From Bacteroidales bacterium (GTDB lineage: Bacteria > Bacteroidota > Bacteroidia > Bacteroidales > WCHB1-69), in NCBI GenBank assembly GCA_017544105.1, contig JAFYEU010000078.1, positions 1-33,830 of the forward strand: a stretch of 33,830 nt of DNA. The letters are read 5' to 3'. A program made the position numbers and the translations under genes. The notes under the pieces were generated by a model. That model saw nothing but the letters and a program-made list of their open reading frames with translations. It made no database searches and was not told where the DNA came from. How positions within the stretch are numbered: position 1 is the stretch's first letter; each line of letters starts with the position of its first letter. Below, in pieces: positions 23,723-31,098 of the stretch.

Positions 23723-25428
23723 ATAAAACGGGGTTTTGAAATTTTCTTTTGCACATAAAAAGGAACGCCATTCTTCAGCCGGCCCGTGGCGCTGATAGTA
23801 TGTCGCGGGGCGTCCTGACGCCAAAGCACCGTGACTGCGGTGCCGCTGCGTTGCAGAATAAAGCCGCCCTCCACTTTCCATTGGATCTCAGCCACATCAT
23901 CCTGTTTCAGATCATACTGAAGAGGTTTTTGAGAGACAGTCTGTATCTTCCCCACGCGCTGCATCTCCTTCAGGAAGAAAGCTTGCATCTTATCTTGTAT
24001 AAAGTAGTATATGTCGTTGACATGGTCGCTGGCATCCGTGTATGGGGAGTGTTTGTGACCCGACAGCGGATAGAACTCGTTGCGGACCTTCAGCGAGTCA
24101 AGATACTCGTGGATGGCTTGTGAGCCGTACATGGTATCAAAGAGCCGCTCCCCTATCTTACCCTTCACATCCGAAAACGGGATACCCCGGTCAAACGGCA
24201 CAATATTGTCGCAGTCCCCATGGAAGGAAATCACCGGCACGGGTCGGCTGTCGATCTCTTTCAGATCGTAGAGGGCACCCCACATATTGGCGATGGCCTT
24301 GATCTTAAAGGACTGACGGATGTCATTGTCGGCGGCTTTCAGAGAGCCCAGCTTCTTCTTGAAATTATGCTCACGCACAAAATCGGGGCAGTTATGATCG
24401 TCCATAAAAGCCATGGAAAGCATCGTGATGGCCCCGGCGCTCGTGCCCCCGACGAAGACATTGTTGGTATCTATGCCATAGTCTCCGGCATGATAAATCA
24501 GGAAACGCATGGCGGCATTGGCATCCTGGATTGCCTCGTAGCCGCACCGCTGGATAGAACTCTTGGTCGGCATAAAGCCCATCCTGTAGTTGACAGAGGC
24601 CACCACATAGCCCAGCTTGGCAAAATGCTCACACCACAGGCTCATCGTCTCCGCCCCTTTGTCGCCGAAATAGAAAGCCCCTCCATGCATAAGCACGAAA
24701 AGCGGATGCTCCCGAAGAGTATCACCCTTTGGCATATAAAGGTCCAGCGTAAGATCCAAAGGCTTCTGCTTGAGTGTCTTTCCCAGGTTCTTCAGAAGCA
24801 TCTTCAGATATTTGGTGTCTTGCAGTTCATAGGTGGCCCAAAAACCGTTGGCACGTCCGTATCGAATGTCTCTCTTCACCTCCACATCAAGACATTCCTG
24901 CCTGAAACGCCTGCTTTTATCCACCTCAAACGAGGGTTCCTGATATCTCCGGAAAGCCAGATGGCTTGTTGAGGGGATAACATTGGCCAACTTCGTGTCG
25001 AAAGAGCCTGTTATCACCATCGAATCAACCACGACATCAAAATCGAAGGATATGCGGTTTCCATTAGAGACGAACAACATCTCTCCATCATCATACTCGA
25101 TGGCGAAAGGCACTGGTCTGAGCCACTGGGAAGCGGAATCAACAGCATAATAATAACCGGAAAAGCGTTTGGCCGACAAGGAGGTGATCCGGTAGATGTA
25201 GGACTCGTCATTCACCAGTCCATAATAGAAGTGGGCAGTATCAATGACAGAAAAATCAGGAAGCGCATCATTTGTGACATGGACAGCATCTCGGGAGTGC
25301 CTGAGGACAAGCTGTTCCTGTTCTGCCCGGTCGGCAGGATGCCTTTCACAGGTGCCCCCCAAAACAACGAGCGCCAGGAACTCTATGACGAGCAACAGCT
25401 TATAACCACACATCGAGAACTTTGCCAT
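23719..25428 (-). CDS. exported alpha/beta hydrolase (carboxylesterase-like)
   Basis: A 569-residue protein with an N-terminal hydrophobic signal (YKLLLVIEFLALVVLGGTC). The sequence up to about 210 is a beta-rich N-terminal domain. A carboxylesterase/lipase core follows: oxyanion loop HGGAFYFG, MGFMPTKSSI, nucleophile elbow GGTSAGA, Asp region HGDCDNIVPFD and His in LSGHKHSPY. The last 65 residues form another small beta domain with a basic end (KKISKPRFI). The start is supported by AGGAG about 7 bases upstream. It lies 11 bases after porX and overlaps the ADH gene by four bases. It is probably envelope-located. The substrate (ester, acetylated glycan or peptide) is unknown. Confidence 0.85.
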   Translation of the reverse strand: MAKFSMCGYKLLLVIEFLALVVLGGTCERHPADRAEQEQLVLRHSRDAVHVTNDALPDFSVIDTAHFYYGLVNDESYIYRITSLSAKRFSGYYYAVDSASQWLRPVPFAIEYDDGEMLFVSNGNRISFDFDVVVDSMVITGSFDTKLANVIPSTSHLAFRRYQEPSFEVDKSRRFRQECLDVEVKRDIRYGRANGFWATYELQDTKYLKMLLKNLGKTLKQKPLDLTLDLYMPKGDTLREHPLFVLMHGGAFYFGDKGAETMSLWCEHFAKLGYVVASVNYRMGFMPTKSSIQRCGYEAIQDANAAMRFLIYHAGDYGIDTNNVFVGGTSAGAITMLSMAFMDDHNCPDFVREHNFKKKLGSLKAADNDIRQSFKIKAIANMWGALYDLKEIDSRPVPVISFHGDCDNIVPFDRGIPFSDVKGKIGERLFDTMYGSQAIHEYLDSLKVRNEFYPLSGHKHSPYTDASDHVNDIYYFIQDKMQAFFLKEMQRVGKIQTVSQKPLQYDLKQDDVAEIQWKVEGGFILQRSGTAVTVLWRQDAPRHTISATGRLKNGVPFYVQKKISKPRFI

Positions 25429-25439
25429 AGGCTATCTCC

Positions 25440-26993
25440 TTATTTCGGAAGCAATTTGACAAAGGGGACCATCATCTCCTCCATCGAAATACCGCCATGC
25501 TGGAAAGTGTTCCGATAGAGGTTGACATACTGGTTGAAATTGTTCTGATATGCGAAGAAGTCGCTGCGGGTGGCGAAGATGAAACGCTGGGTCATATTGG
25601 TCTTGGGCAGGAATGCCTCATCGGGATTCTTGATTTCGAAGACATCCTTCGACGGATAGTCCATATTGCTGCGTCCCACCTTATAGCGCAAGTTGGTGTT
25701 CAGGTCGCGCTCCCCGACCATCTTGAGGGCCCGGTTGACCTTGATCGTGCCATGATCGGTGGTGAGGAAGATCTTGGCCTTCTTCTCCGACAGATACTTG
25801 ATCATGTCCAGCAGGATGGAGTTGGCGAACCAGGAGGCGGTGACGCTGCGATACGACTTCTCGTCGTCGGCCAGCTCGCGCACCACGTTCACGTCCGTGC
25901 CCGCATGGGAGAGCATGTCCACAAAGTTGAAGACGATCACATTGAGCGGGTTCTTCATCAGATTATGGAAATTATCAAAGATCTTCTTGCCGAACTCCGC
26001 ATTCAGGATCTTGGCATACGAGTAACGGATGTTCTTGCCATAGCGTTTCAGATACTCACCCAGCAGCTCTTCCTCAAACTGGTTCTTGCTGCCGTTATCC
26101 TGCTCGTTCAGCCAAAGTTCGGGATATTTCTTGGCTATCACAGAGGGCATCAAGCCGGAAAAGAGGGAATTACGGGCATAGTGCGTCGCCGTAGGCAGGA
26201 TGCTGTAGCAGATGGACTCGTCATCGATGTAGTAATAGTCATGCACCATCGGATAGATGCTGCGCCATTGGTCGTAACGAAGGTTATCAATGACAAAGAG
26301 GAAGGTGGGGGTCGTCTCACTCAACTCCGGGAAGAGCTTCTCCTTCAAGATGGTGTGCGACTGCAGCGGCTTCTCACTGCCGCGGCCGTTCACCCAGTTC
26401 AGATAGTTGGCCTGCACGAACTTGGCAAACTGCACATTGGCCTCCTCCTTTTGGTCCGACAGCATCTCCGACACGCTGGCATCCTCAATCTTTTCAATCT
26501 GCAACTCCCAATCGACCAGATCCTTATACAACTGTTCCCACTCCGATACGGAGAGATGGTCTGACATACGCATGGAGAGCTCGCGGAACGCCTGCTGGTA
26601 GTCGATGGTGACTTTCGTCGTCATCAGGTTTTTCTTATCGATATTCTTCTTCAGGCAGAGCAAGATCTGGTTCGGGTTGACGGGCTTGATCAGGTAATCG
26701 GCAATGTCGCCCCCGATGGCATCTTCCATAATATGCTCCTCCTCGCTCTTGGTGATCATCACGATGGGGATGTGAGGATATAGCTTCTTAAGCCGCTGCA
26801 ACGTCTCCAGTCCGCTCAGGCCAGGCATATTCTCATCCAGGAAAATAATATTGACGAACTCCTTCTTCAGGATCTCAAGCGCCTCCATGCCACTCAACGC
26901 AGGAATCACATCATATCCTTTGGTTTTCAAAAACATAATATGCGGCTTGAGCAATTCGATCTCATCATCCGCCCACAAAATCTTTACATTCAT
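25440..26993 (-). CDS. porX: T9SS response regulator PorX (receiver plus PglZ phosphatase domain)
   Basis: A 517-residue two-domain protein. Residues 1-120 are a CheY-like receiver: acidic pair Asp9/Asp10, phospho-acceptor Asp53 in IIFLDENMPGLSG, Thr in VMITKS and Lys in YLIKPVNP. A helical linker follows. From about 200 there is a PglZ domain of the alkaline phosphatase superfamily with metal and catalytic marks FVIDNLRYDQW, LPTATHYARN, FVDMLSHAG, TTDHGT and QHGGISMEEMMVP. This architecture and length are those of PorX, which with the kinase PorY controls type IX secretion. No porY is in the window. The ATG at 26993 is chosen because the receiver starts there. It heads an operon with a hydrolase and an alcohol dehydrogenase. 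Confidence 0.95.
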   Translation of the reverse strand: MNVKILWADDEIELLKPHIMFLKTKGYDVIPALSGMEALEILKKEFVNIIFLDENMPGLSGLETLQRLKKLYPHIPIVMITKSEEEHIMEDAIGGDIADYLIKPVNPNQILLCLKKNIDKKNLMTTKVTIDYQQAFRELSMRMSDHLSVSEWEQLYKDLVDWELQIEKIEDASVSEMLSDQKEEANVQFAKFVQANYLNWVNGRGSEKPLQSHTILKEKLFPELSETTPTFLFVIDNLRYDQWRSIYPMVHDYYYIDDESICYSILPTATHYARNSLFSGLMPSVIAKKYPELWLNEQDNGSKNQFEEELLGEYLKRYGKNIRYSYAKILNAEFGKKIFDNFHNLMKNPLNVIVFNFVDMLSHAGTDVNVVRELADDEKSYRSVTASWFANSILLDMIKYLSEKKAKIFLTTDHGTIKVNRALKMVGERDLNTNLRYKVGRSNMDYPSKDVFEIKNPDEAFLPKTNMTQRFIFATRSDFFAYQNNFNQYVNLYRNTFQHGGISMEEMMVPFVKLLPK

Positions 26994-27124
26994 ATACGGT
27001 TCATATTTCTTAACAACAAAAGAGTAACGGCAAACGGGGACAATTATTTTATGGAGACGGCCATGGGGAAAATATTTTTTGGCAAGCGGGCTCGTCGGGC
27101 ACAACGGGGCTTTTTGCGACGGGC

Positions 27125-27155
27125 TTGTCCAATATTTGAAATTTATGTACTTTTG
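27125..27155 (+). promoter_or_regulatory. Bacteroidota promoter for the 27.2-29.6 kb exported-protein genes
   Basis: TTG at 27125-27127 and TACTTTTG at 27148-27155 are 20 bases apart, followed by CCGCC. The ATG at 27184 lies 28 bases downstream. The rest of the 190-bp divergent gap to porX (26994-27183) has a G-rich stretch but no clear leftward -7 box. Confidence 0.65.
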
Positions 27156-27183
27156 CCGCCTATTTTGATAAACAGGACCAACG

Positions 27184-27735
27184 ATGAAAAGAATCATATT
27201 AGCAGTTCTCTGCTGCCTGCTGATGGCCAGTGGTTTTGGCCAAGAGAAGCCGATGCGATTCCTGGGCATTGGCATGAACAGCACACTCTCCACGTTCGTG
27301 TCGAAGCTGAAAGGCAAGGGGTTCACGGAGGATGTCAACCACAACAAGCCCAACATGGTGGTCATGAAGGGCGTGTTTGCCGGTGAGCGGGTGAAGCTGG
27401 AGGTGCGTTCAGCCGCCAAGACCCATCTTGTGTACAGCGTGAACGTCTTCTTCAATGTGAGCACCCAGTTCACCTACGCCGACCTGCAAAAGCGGCTGAC
27501 CGACAAATACGGGGAGGCCGCCATGGAACTGAACAACATCAAAGACGAGCCGGTATTTGTCAAGTACACGACCGACTATACCAAGTGGGAACTCGACACC
27601 GACACGGTGACGAATGCCTATAATGCGATCATCCTCTCCAAATGCAGCTACCACAGCACCTCTCCCGTCACCATCACCTATCTGGATGGCAAGAACTCGA
27701 AAGTGGAAGCCCTGGAGGTCAATTCCGACTTTTAA
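27184..27735 (+). CDS. exported protein of unknown function
   Basis: A 183-residue protein with a signal peptide (MKRIILAVLCCLLMASGFGQ). The mature part is a mixed alpha/beta domain: FLGIGMNSTLSTFVSKLKGKGF looks like a strand followed by a helix, as in small periplasmic domains that sense or bind proteins, then several strands (LVYSVNVFFNVS, ITYLDG). I do not recognise a family with certainty. It has one Cys in the mature part. It is first of three closely spaced rightward genes that end with an S41 peptidase, with a promoter 28 bases upstream. Confidence 0.7.
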   Translation: MKRIILAVLCCLLMASGFGQEKPMRFLGIGMNSTLSTFVSKLKGKGFTEDVNHNKPNMVVMKGVFAGERVKLEVRSAAKTHLVYSVNVFFNVSTQFTYADLQKRLTDKYGEAAMELNNIKDEPVFVKYTTDYTKWELDTDTVTNAYNAIILSKCSYHSTSPVTITYLDGKNSKVEALEVNSDF

Positions 27736-27748
27736 AACATCCACCTAT

Positions 27749-28564
27749 ATGACACAACACTCTCTCTTTTTCAAAAAGACCATGCTCCTCGTAATGGGAG
27801 TGAGTCTATGCATAGGCCTTTCGGCGCAAGTGCCTGGTCCGCAAAAGAAAAACAACTTCTGGCTTGACATGAACGCGGGCATCGGGGCGGTGACCTGCTA
27901 CGACAACGGCACCATCCCCTTTGCATACGAAGGGATGGCCACGGCGTTCGGCGCTGGCTTCACCGACGAATGGAAACGCTGCCACATCAGCTTCGACGCA
28001 CAGCGGTACAAATCCATCCTCTCAAAACCTGACGGCACCATCTTTGGCTTCGACGGGCGCTTGGAATTCCTTTACAGCTGCCTGAAGTCTTCCGAAAGCC
28101 GCTGGCATTTCTGGTCTGGCGCCACCCTTGAGGCTTATGGTGAGCTGAAGAGCATCCCAGACCTTCAAAATGCGTCTGCATCCATCTCTATCTTCAGCCA
28201 CCTGGGCGTGACGGAGATGATATCCTGCGACTTCGGATACAACAAAGAACGGACCCATCGTTGGATGACCGCCTTCTTCAAGTTGTACCTGCCCATCGCC
28301 AGCCATGTCTCCCGTCCCGACTTCATGTATGTACATGACGCACTGGGGAATTCAGGCATCGCCAACCTACTCGCTAGCAACGAGAAGTTCTTCAAGTTCT
28401 TCCCGGGTGCCACCACCGACTTCGGCCTCACCCTCAACCTGCGCAATGGCAACCGAATCACCCTCTCCTACCTGTGGTACTACCTCACTACGGGCAAGAA
28501 GGGAGCCTACCGCTTCGACAATGCTTACCACCTGGTCAATCTCACTTTCATGTTCAAACTTTAA
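27749..28564 (+). CDS. exported outer-membrane barrel-like protein
   Basis: A 271-residue protein with signal peptide (KTMLLVMGVSLCIGLSAQ). The mature part has alternating aromatic strands (NFWLDMNAGIGAVTCYDNG, LEFLYSCLKSS, DFGLTLNLRNGNRITLSYLWYY) and ends NLTFMFKL, a typical outer-membrane terminal strand. The ATG at 27749 is used since the signal peptide begins there; the frame is open upstream but antisense to nothing and overlaps the previous gene. It follows the preceding gene by 13 bases and precedes the S41 peptidase by 12. Family unknown. Confidence 0.72.
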   Translation: MTQHSLFFKKTMLLVMGVSLCIGLSAQVPGPQKKNNFWLDMNAGIGAVTCYDNGTIPFAYEGMATAFGAGFTDEWKRCHISFDAQRYKSILSKPDGTIFGFDGRLEFLYSCLKSSESRWHFWSGATLEAYGELKSIPDLQNASASISIFSHLGVTEMISCDFGYNKERTHRWMTAFFKLYLPIASHVSRPDFMYVHDALGNSGIANLLASNEKFFKFFPGATTDFGLTLNLRNGNRITLSYLWYYLTTGKKGAYRFDNAYHLVNLTFMFKL

Positions 28565-28576
28565 TTTCAAGAGACT

Positions 28577-29623
28577 ATGAAAAGAATCAGCATACTTATA
28601 TTCAGCTTAGTAGCCTTATCGTTCACCTCTTGTGAACGGATTTTCATGAATGACGACGAAAACAAAGACCCCATCTCTGTATTCGAATATCTCTGGAACA
28701 GGGTGGATCAGCAATACACCTTCTTTGACATCAAGGGAGTGGATTGGGACTCCGTGCATCGGGTGTACCGTGGCCAAGTCTATGAAGGCATGAGCGACGA
28801 CAGCCTTTTCCGTGTCTGTGGCAACATGCTCCGCACGCTGAAGGACGGACACACCGACCTGTTCTCCGACTTTGATGTCTGGAGTAGTGACACCATCCTC
28901 TATAACATGGTGGCCAACAGCAATCTCAACAGCGAAATCATACGACTCAACTACTTGACCCTCAACGGACATAGCACCGGAAGCTTCCGGCATAACGCCA
29001 TCCGTGACGGCAAGGTAGCCTATATCCGTTACTCTTCTTTCGCCAATGACATATCAGACGACGACCTGCGTTATCTGGTGGAGCTGTACAAAGATTGTGA
29101 CGGCTTGATTCTGGACTTGCGTCAGAACACCGGTGGTGCGGACGTCAACATCCACAAGCTGCTCAGTCTCTTCGATTGTCACGGACAAGCGCTCTACACC
29201 ATGCAGACGAAGTCGGGCCCCGGCCATAACGAGTTCACCACAGCCTCGACGGCCTATGCGCCCAAGAAGAGTCTGTTGGAGAAGCCCTATGACAAGCCTG
29301 TGGCGGTGCTCATCGACAGAGGTTCCTTCAGTGCCACCTCCTACTTCGCCATCTGCACCCAAGCCTTTGACAACATCCGGTTGTTTGGCGACTACACCGG
29401 CGGTGGCCTGGGCATGCCCAATGGCGGCATGCTGCCCAACGGCTGGAAATACCGCTTCAGTGTCACGCGCAGCATCGCCCTGGACGGAGGCAACTACGAG
29501 AACGGCGTGCCGCCCACGGTGCGCGTGCTCCTCGACCCTGCAGCTACGTCGCAAGGCATCGACAACATCGTGGAGACCGCTGCCGACTGGATCCAGCAGG
29601 GCGGTCTGATTGCAAAAAAATAG
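28577..29623 (+). CDS. S41 family (C-terminal processing-like) peptidase lipoprotein
   Basis: A 348-residue protein with a lipoprotein-like signal ending in LSFTSC (Cys19). A helical N-terminal region (VFEYLWNRVDQQYTFFDIKGVDWD) resembles the tricorn/S41 leader found in Bacteroidota S41 lipoproteins. The core has GKVAYIRYSSF, LILDLRQNTGGADVN, and the nucleophile region VLIDRGSFSATSYFA, where Ser in GSFSATS is the likely catalytic residue. No clear PDZ domain is visible. It would cleave or bind unstructured C-termini in the envelope. It is the last gene before a terminator that lies inside the opposing TonB-like gene. Confidence 0.85.
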   Translation: MKRISILIFSLVALSFTSCERIFMNDDENKDPISVFEYLWNRVDQQYTFFDIKGVDWDSVHRVYRGQVYEGMSDDSLFRVCGNMLRTLKDGHTDLFSDFDVWSSDTILYNMVANSNLNSEIIRLNYLTLNGHSTGSFRHNAIRDGKVAYIRYSSFANDISDDDLRYLVELYKDCDGLILDLRQNTGGADVNIHKLLSLFDCHGQALYTMQTKSGPGHNEFTTASTAYAPKKSLLEKPYDKPVAVLIDRGSFSATSYFAICTQAFDNIRLFGDYTGGGLGMPNGGMLPNGWKYRFSVTRSIALDGGNYENGVPPTVRVLLDPAATSQGIDNIVETAADWIQQGGLIAKK

Positions 29624-29645
29624 GGATTGCCAGGCGCGAGGGATA

Positions 29646-30101
29646 CTACTCTCTGCGCAAGGTGATCGTATAGCCATAATCGCCGGAGCCTTCCGGCGAT
29701 TTTTTTGTGCCCTGGGGCTTGGGTTTGGAAGAGGGCTGAAGCGTGTAGGAGATGGTGCTTCGGACCGGCGTGGGAGCCAAGTGGAAATTGATGTTCAGCT
29801 TGGTGTTGACCTTGAGGCGGATCCCCCGGTTGCGGGCTTTGTCGTAGCGCAACAACCGCACCAGACGTAATGCCTCTTCATCGCAAGAGGGACAAAGACT
29901 CTTCACGATGGTGGGACTCTCCACATAACCGTCGTCATTCACCTGGTAGGCGACCGTCACGACCCCTTCTATCCGCTGTTCCATGGCGTCCTGCGGGTAT
30001 TGCAGATGCGCGGATATGAAGGCACGCAACGCCTTCGCCCCGCCTGGATAGAGCGGCTTCTCCAAAAAATGTGGCGACTTCTTCTTTTTATCTTCCTTCA
30101 T
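29646..30101 (-). CDS. TonB C-terminal domain protein without membrane anchor
   Basis: A 151-residue protein. Residues about 15-110 fit the TonB C-terminal (energy transducer) domain: FLEKPLYPGGAKALRAFISAHLQYP, then IEGVVTVAYQVNDDGYVESPTIVKSL, a CDEEALRLVRLL helix and a final strand. A Lys/Pro/Ser-rich tail follows. The ATG at 30101 is chosen because a -7 box lies just upstream (30155-30162). An upstream GTG would add a hydrophobic stretch but begins inside a terminator hairpin and before that box. Usual TonB proteins have a transmembrane helix and a Pro-rich linker; both are missing here. The gene converges with the S41 peptidase gene. Confidence 0.75.
   Translation of the reverse strand: MKEDKKKKSPHFLEKPLYPGGAKALRAFISAHLQYPQDAMEQRIEGVVTVAYQVNDDGYVESPTIVKSLCPSCDEEALRLVRLLRYDKARNRGIRLKVNTKLNINFHLAPTPVRSTISYTLQPSSKPKPQGTKKSPEGSGDYGYTITLRRE
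29679..29706 (+). terminator. intrinsic terminator after the S41 peptidase gene, inside the TonB-like gene
   Basis: A perfect 9-bp stem ATCGCCGGA / TCCGGCGAT (29679-29687 and 29692-29700) with a 4-nt loop is followed by T7 (29700-29706). It ends the rightward transcript from the S41 peptidase gene, yet it is also coding sequence of the opposing gene (residues KKSPEGSGDY). Confidence 0.9.
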
Positions 30102-30154
30102 GACGCTTCCATTTAAAAACTGACGCCCACATAACCATAGGCTCAAAGAAAGAG

Positions 30155-30162
30155 CAAAGATA
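30155..30162 (-). promoter_or_regulatory. Bacteroidota -7 box for the TonB-like gene
   Basis: Plus-strand CAAAGATA is TATCTTTG on the minus strand, a TAnnTTTG match. It is 53 bases before the start at 30101. It directly follows the U-tract of the leftward terminator, an economical terminator-promoter junction. Confidence 0.6.
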
Positions 30163-30163
30163 C

Positions 30164-30197
30164 AAAAAAAATGCAGCACCCGTTCTTTGGATGCTGC
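30164..30197 (-). terminator. intrinsic terminator, leftward, directly after a tRNA-like 3' end
   Basis: On the minus strand GCAGCATCC and GGGTGCTGC (30197-30189 and 30181-30173, one G-U pair) form a 9-bp stem with a 7-nt loop. An A and eight U follow (plus-strand A 30164-30171). Reading leftward, it begins ten bases after the end of the tRNA-like remnant, as expected for a tRNA gene terminator. Confidence 0.85.
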
Positions 30198-30206
30198 TTG
30201 GCTTAG

Positions 30207-30226
30207 TAGCGGGGGCAGGACCCGAA
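30207..30226 (-). other. tRNA 3'-end remnant; putative integration (att) site
   Basis: Read on the minus strand this gives TTCGGGT (T-loop-like), CCTGC (3' half of T-stem), CCCCGCT (3' half of acceptor stem) and A (discriminator). The matching 5' halves (GCAGG and AGCGGGG) are absent from the adjacent DNA, so this is a fragment and not a tRNA gene. A terminator follows it. DNA composition changes at this point from GC-rich to AT-rich. All this fits the displaced 3' end left when an element integrates into a tRNA gene. The identity of the tRNA is not certain. Confidence 0.55.
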
Positions 30227-30297
30227 AGGCCTATTTTCGACACCTATCCTATATTGATTATCAGCAAGTTACATTTTCAAAATTCATATTTTTTGGC

Positions 30298-30322
30298 CGT
30301 TTTTGTCCCGTTTCTGTCCCGG
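30298..30322. repeat. 11-bp tandem repeat beside the putative att site
   Basis: Two 11-mers, CGTTTTTGTCC and CGTTTCTGTCC (one mismatch), run head to tail from 30298 to 30319 and are followed by CGG. About 75 bp from the tRNA-like remnant, they could be arm-type binding sites for an integrase or accessory protein. The rest of 30230-30407 is AT-rich with a weak 10-bp inverted repeat (30346-30355 / 30384-30393) and no gene. Confidence 0.5.
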
Positions 30323-30407
30323 TAAAAACAAGTACAAAGGACTGAAATATAAAATATTACACGGCTTTTTCATGGAAAATTTCATTTTATATTGCTAACA
30401 ATTGTCT

Positions 30408-30746
30408 TTAAATATTCTCAGGAAACAAAGCATTCCCATATTCGTATCCTGGATTCCAAACAGATTTTTTATCCATATAATCGAGTAATTTTTTACAACG
30501 ATTCATATAGTCATCATAATTGTTTTTTTTGTAAGGATCCACGCTATACAAATATGAAACGAAGACATTATTTGAACGCTGTATGCTATTATTGTGAGAA
30601 ACAGAACACATCATTTCAATCAACGAACCGCATTTCCGCATTTTGCAACAAAACAATTCAACGCCGCCTCTATTAAATATCCTGAAGACAGAACCATTCA
30701 ATTCAATTTTATACGGCATAATACTTCTAAAGAGCTGGTTCCCCAT
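30408..30746 (-). CDS. unknown small protein downstream of the repressor
   Basis: A 112-residue open frame. I do not recognise it. It has a basic, Cys-containing N-terminal half (GVELFCCKMRKCG) and a C-terminal half with Tyr and Asp (DDYMNRCKKLLDYMDKK). It starts nine bases after the stop of the XRE gene, with AGG just upstream of the ATG, so it is probably cotranscribed with the repressor. Genes in this position in prophages often give immunity, exclusion or toxin functions, but nothing in the sequence proves that here. AT-rich codon use is like its neighbours and unlike the chromosome to the left. Confidence 0.5.
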   Translation of the reverse strand: MGNQLFRSIMPYKIELNGSVFRIFNRGGVELFCCKMRKCGSLIEMMCSVSHNNSIQRSNNVFVSYLYSVDPYKKNNYDDYMNRCKKLLDYMDKKSVWNPGYEYGNALFPENI

Positions 30747-30755
30747 ATCCTATTT

Positions 30756-31094
30756 TTATTTATTAAAAATTTCAAGATTGTTGTCTCCAAAGACCAATCT
30801 CATTATCTGATCTTTTTTATCTTTTTTGATTTCGATCGAGAGCAGAACTTTGTCTTCAGGATCTGAGATTTTATCAATATTAACATACTTGTCCGGATAG
30901 GTAATCAAATCCATCAATGATATACCAATGGTGTCGCAAAACAAAATCAGCATATCCAAGTCTGTTTTTGTCGCGCCTCTTTCAAATCTCGCATATTTCG
31001 GCTGACTGATTTTCATTTTTTCAGCCAAATATTCTTGACTAAAATTGGCTTTTTCTCTAAAGATCCTTACGTTTTCTAAAATTTTTTTCTTCAT
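30756..31094 (-). CDS. XRE-family HTH transcriptional regulator (putative element repressor)
   Basis: A 112-residue DNA-binding protein. Residues 6-60 form a Cro/CI-type helix-turn-helix: NVRIFREKANFSQEYLAEKM, the recognition helix ISQPKYARFERG, then DLDMLILFCDTIGISLMDLI. The C-terminal 45 residues are charged and may be a dimerisation helix (LLSIEIKKDKKDQIM). There is no peptidase domain for RecA-type self-cleavage. It is divergent from the rightward small genes; the 117-153-bp gap holds a large palindrome and promoters in both directions. A -7 box lies only four bases before its ATG, so the mRNA may be leaderless. It is the likely lysogeny or maintenance repressor of the element. Confidence 0.85.
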   Translation of the reverse strand: MKKKILENVRIFREKANFSQEYLAEKMKISQPKYARFERGATKTDLDMLILFCDTIGISLMDLITYPDKYVNIDKISDPEDKVLLSIEIKKDKKDQIMRLVFGDNNLEIFNK

Positions 31095-31098
31095 GATG

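Noticed and set aside
22604..23758. Long rightward open frame opposite the alcohol dehydrogenase gene.
   Set aside because: The leftward frame has all family motifs and its own terminator; the rightward product shows no domain.
30102..30179. GTG start at 30179 that would add a hydrophobic anchor to the TonB-like protein.
   Set aside because: It lies within the terminator hairpin and upstream of the -7 box at 30155-30162, so it would not be on the transcript from that promoter.
30166..30240. A complete tRNA gene at the element boundary.
   Set aside because: Only the 3' part can be matched; the T-stem 5' half, anticodon arm and acceptor 5' half are not present in either direction.
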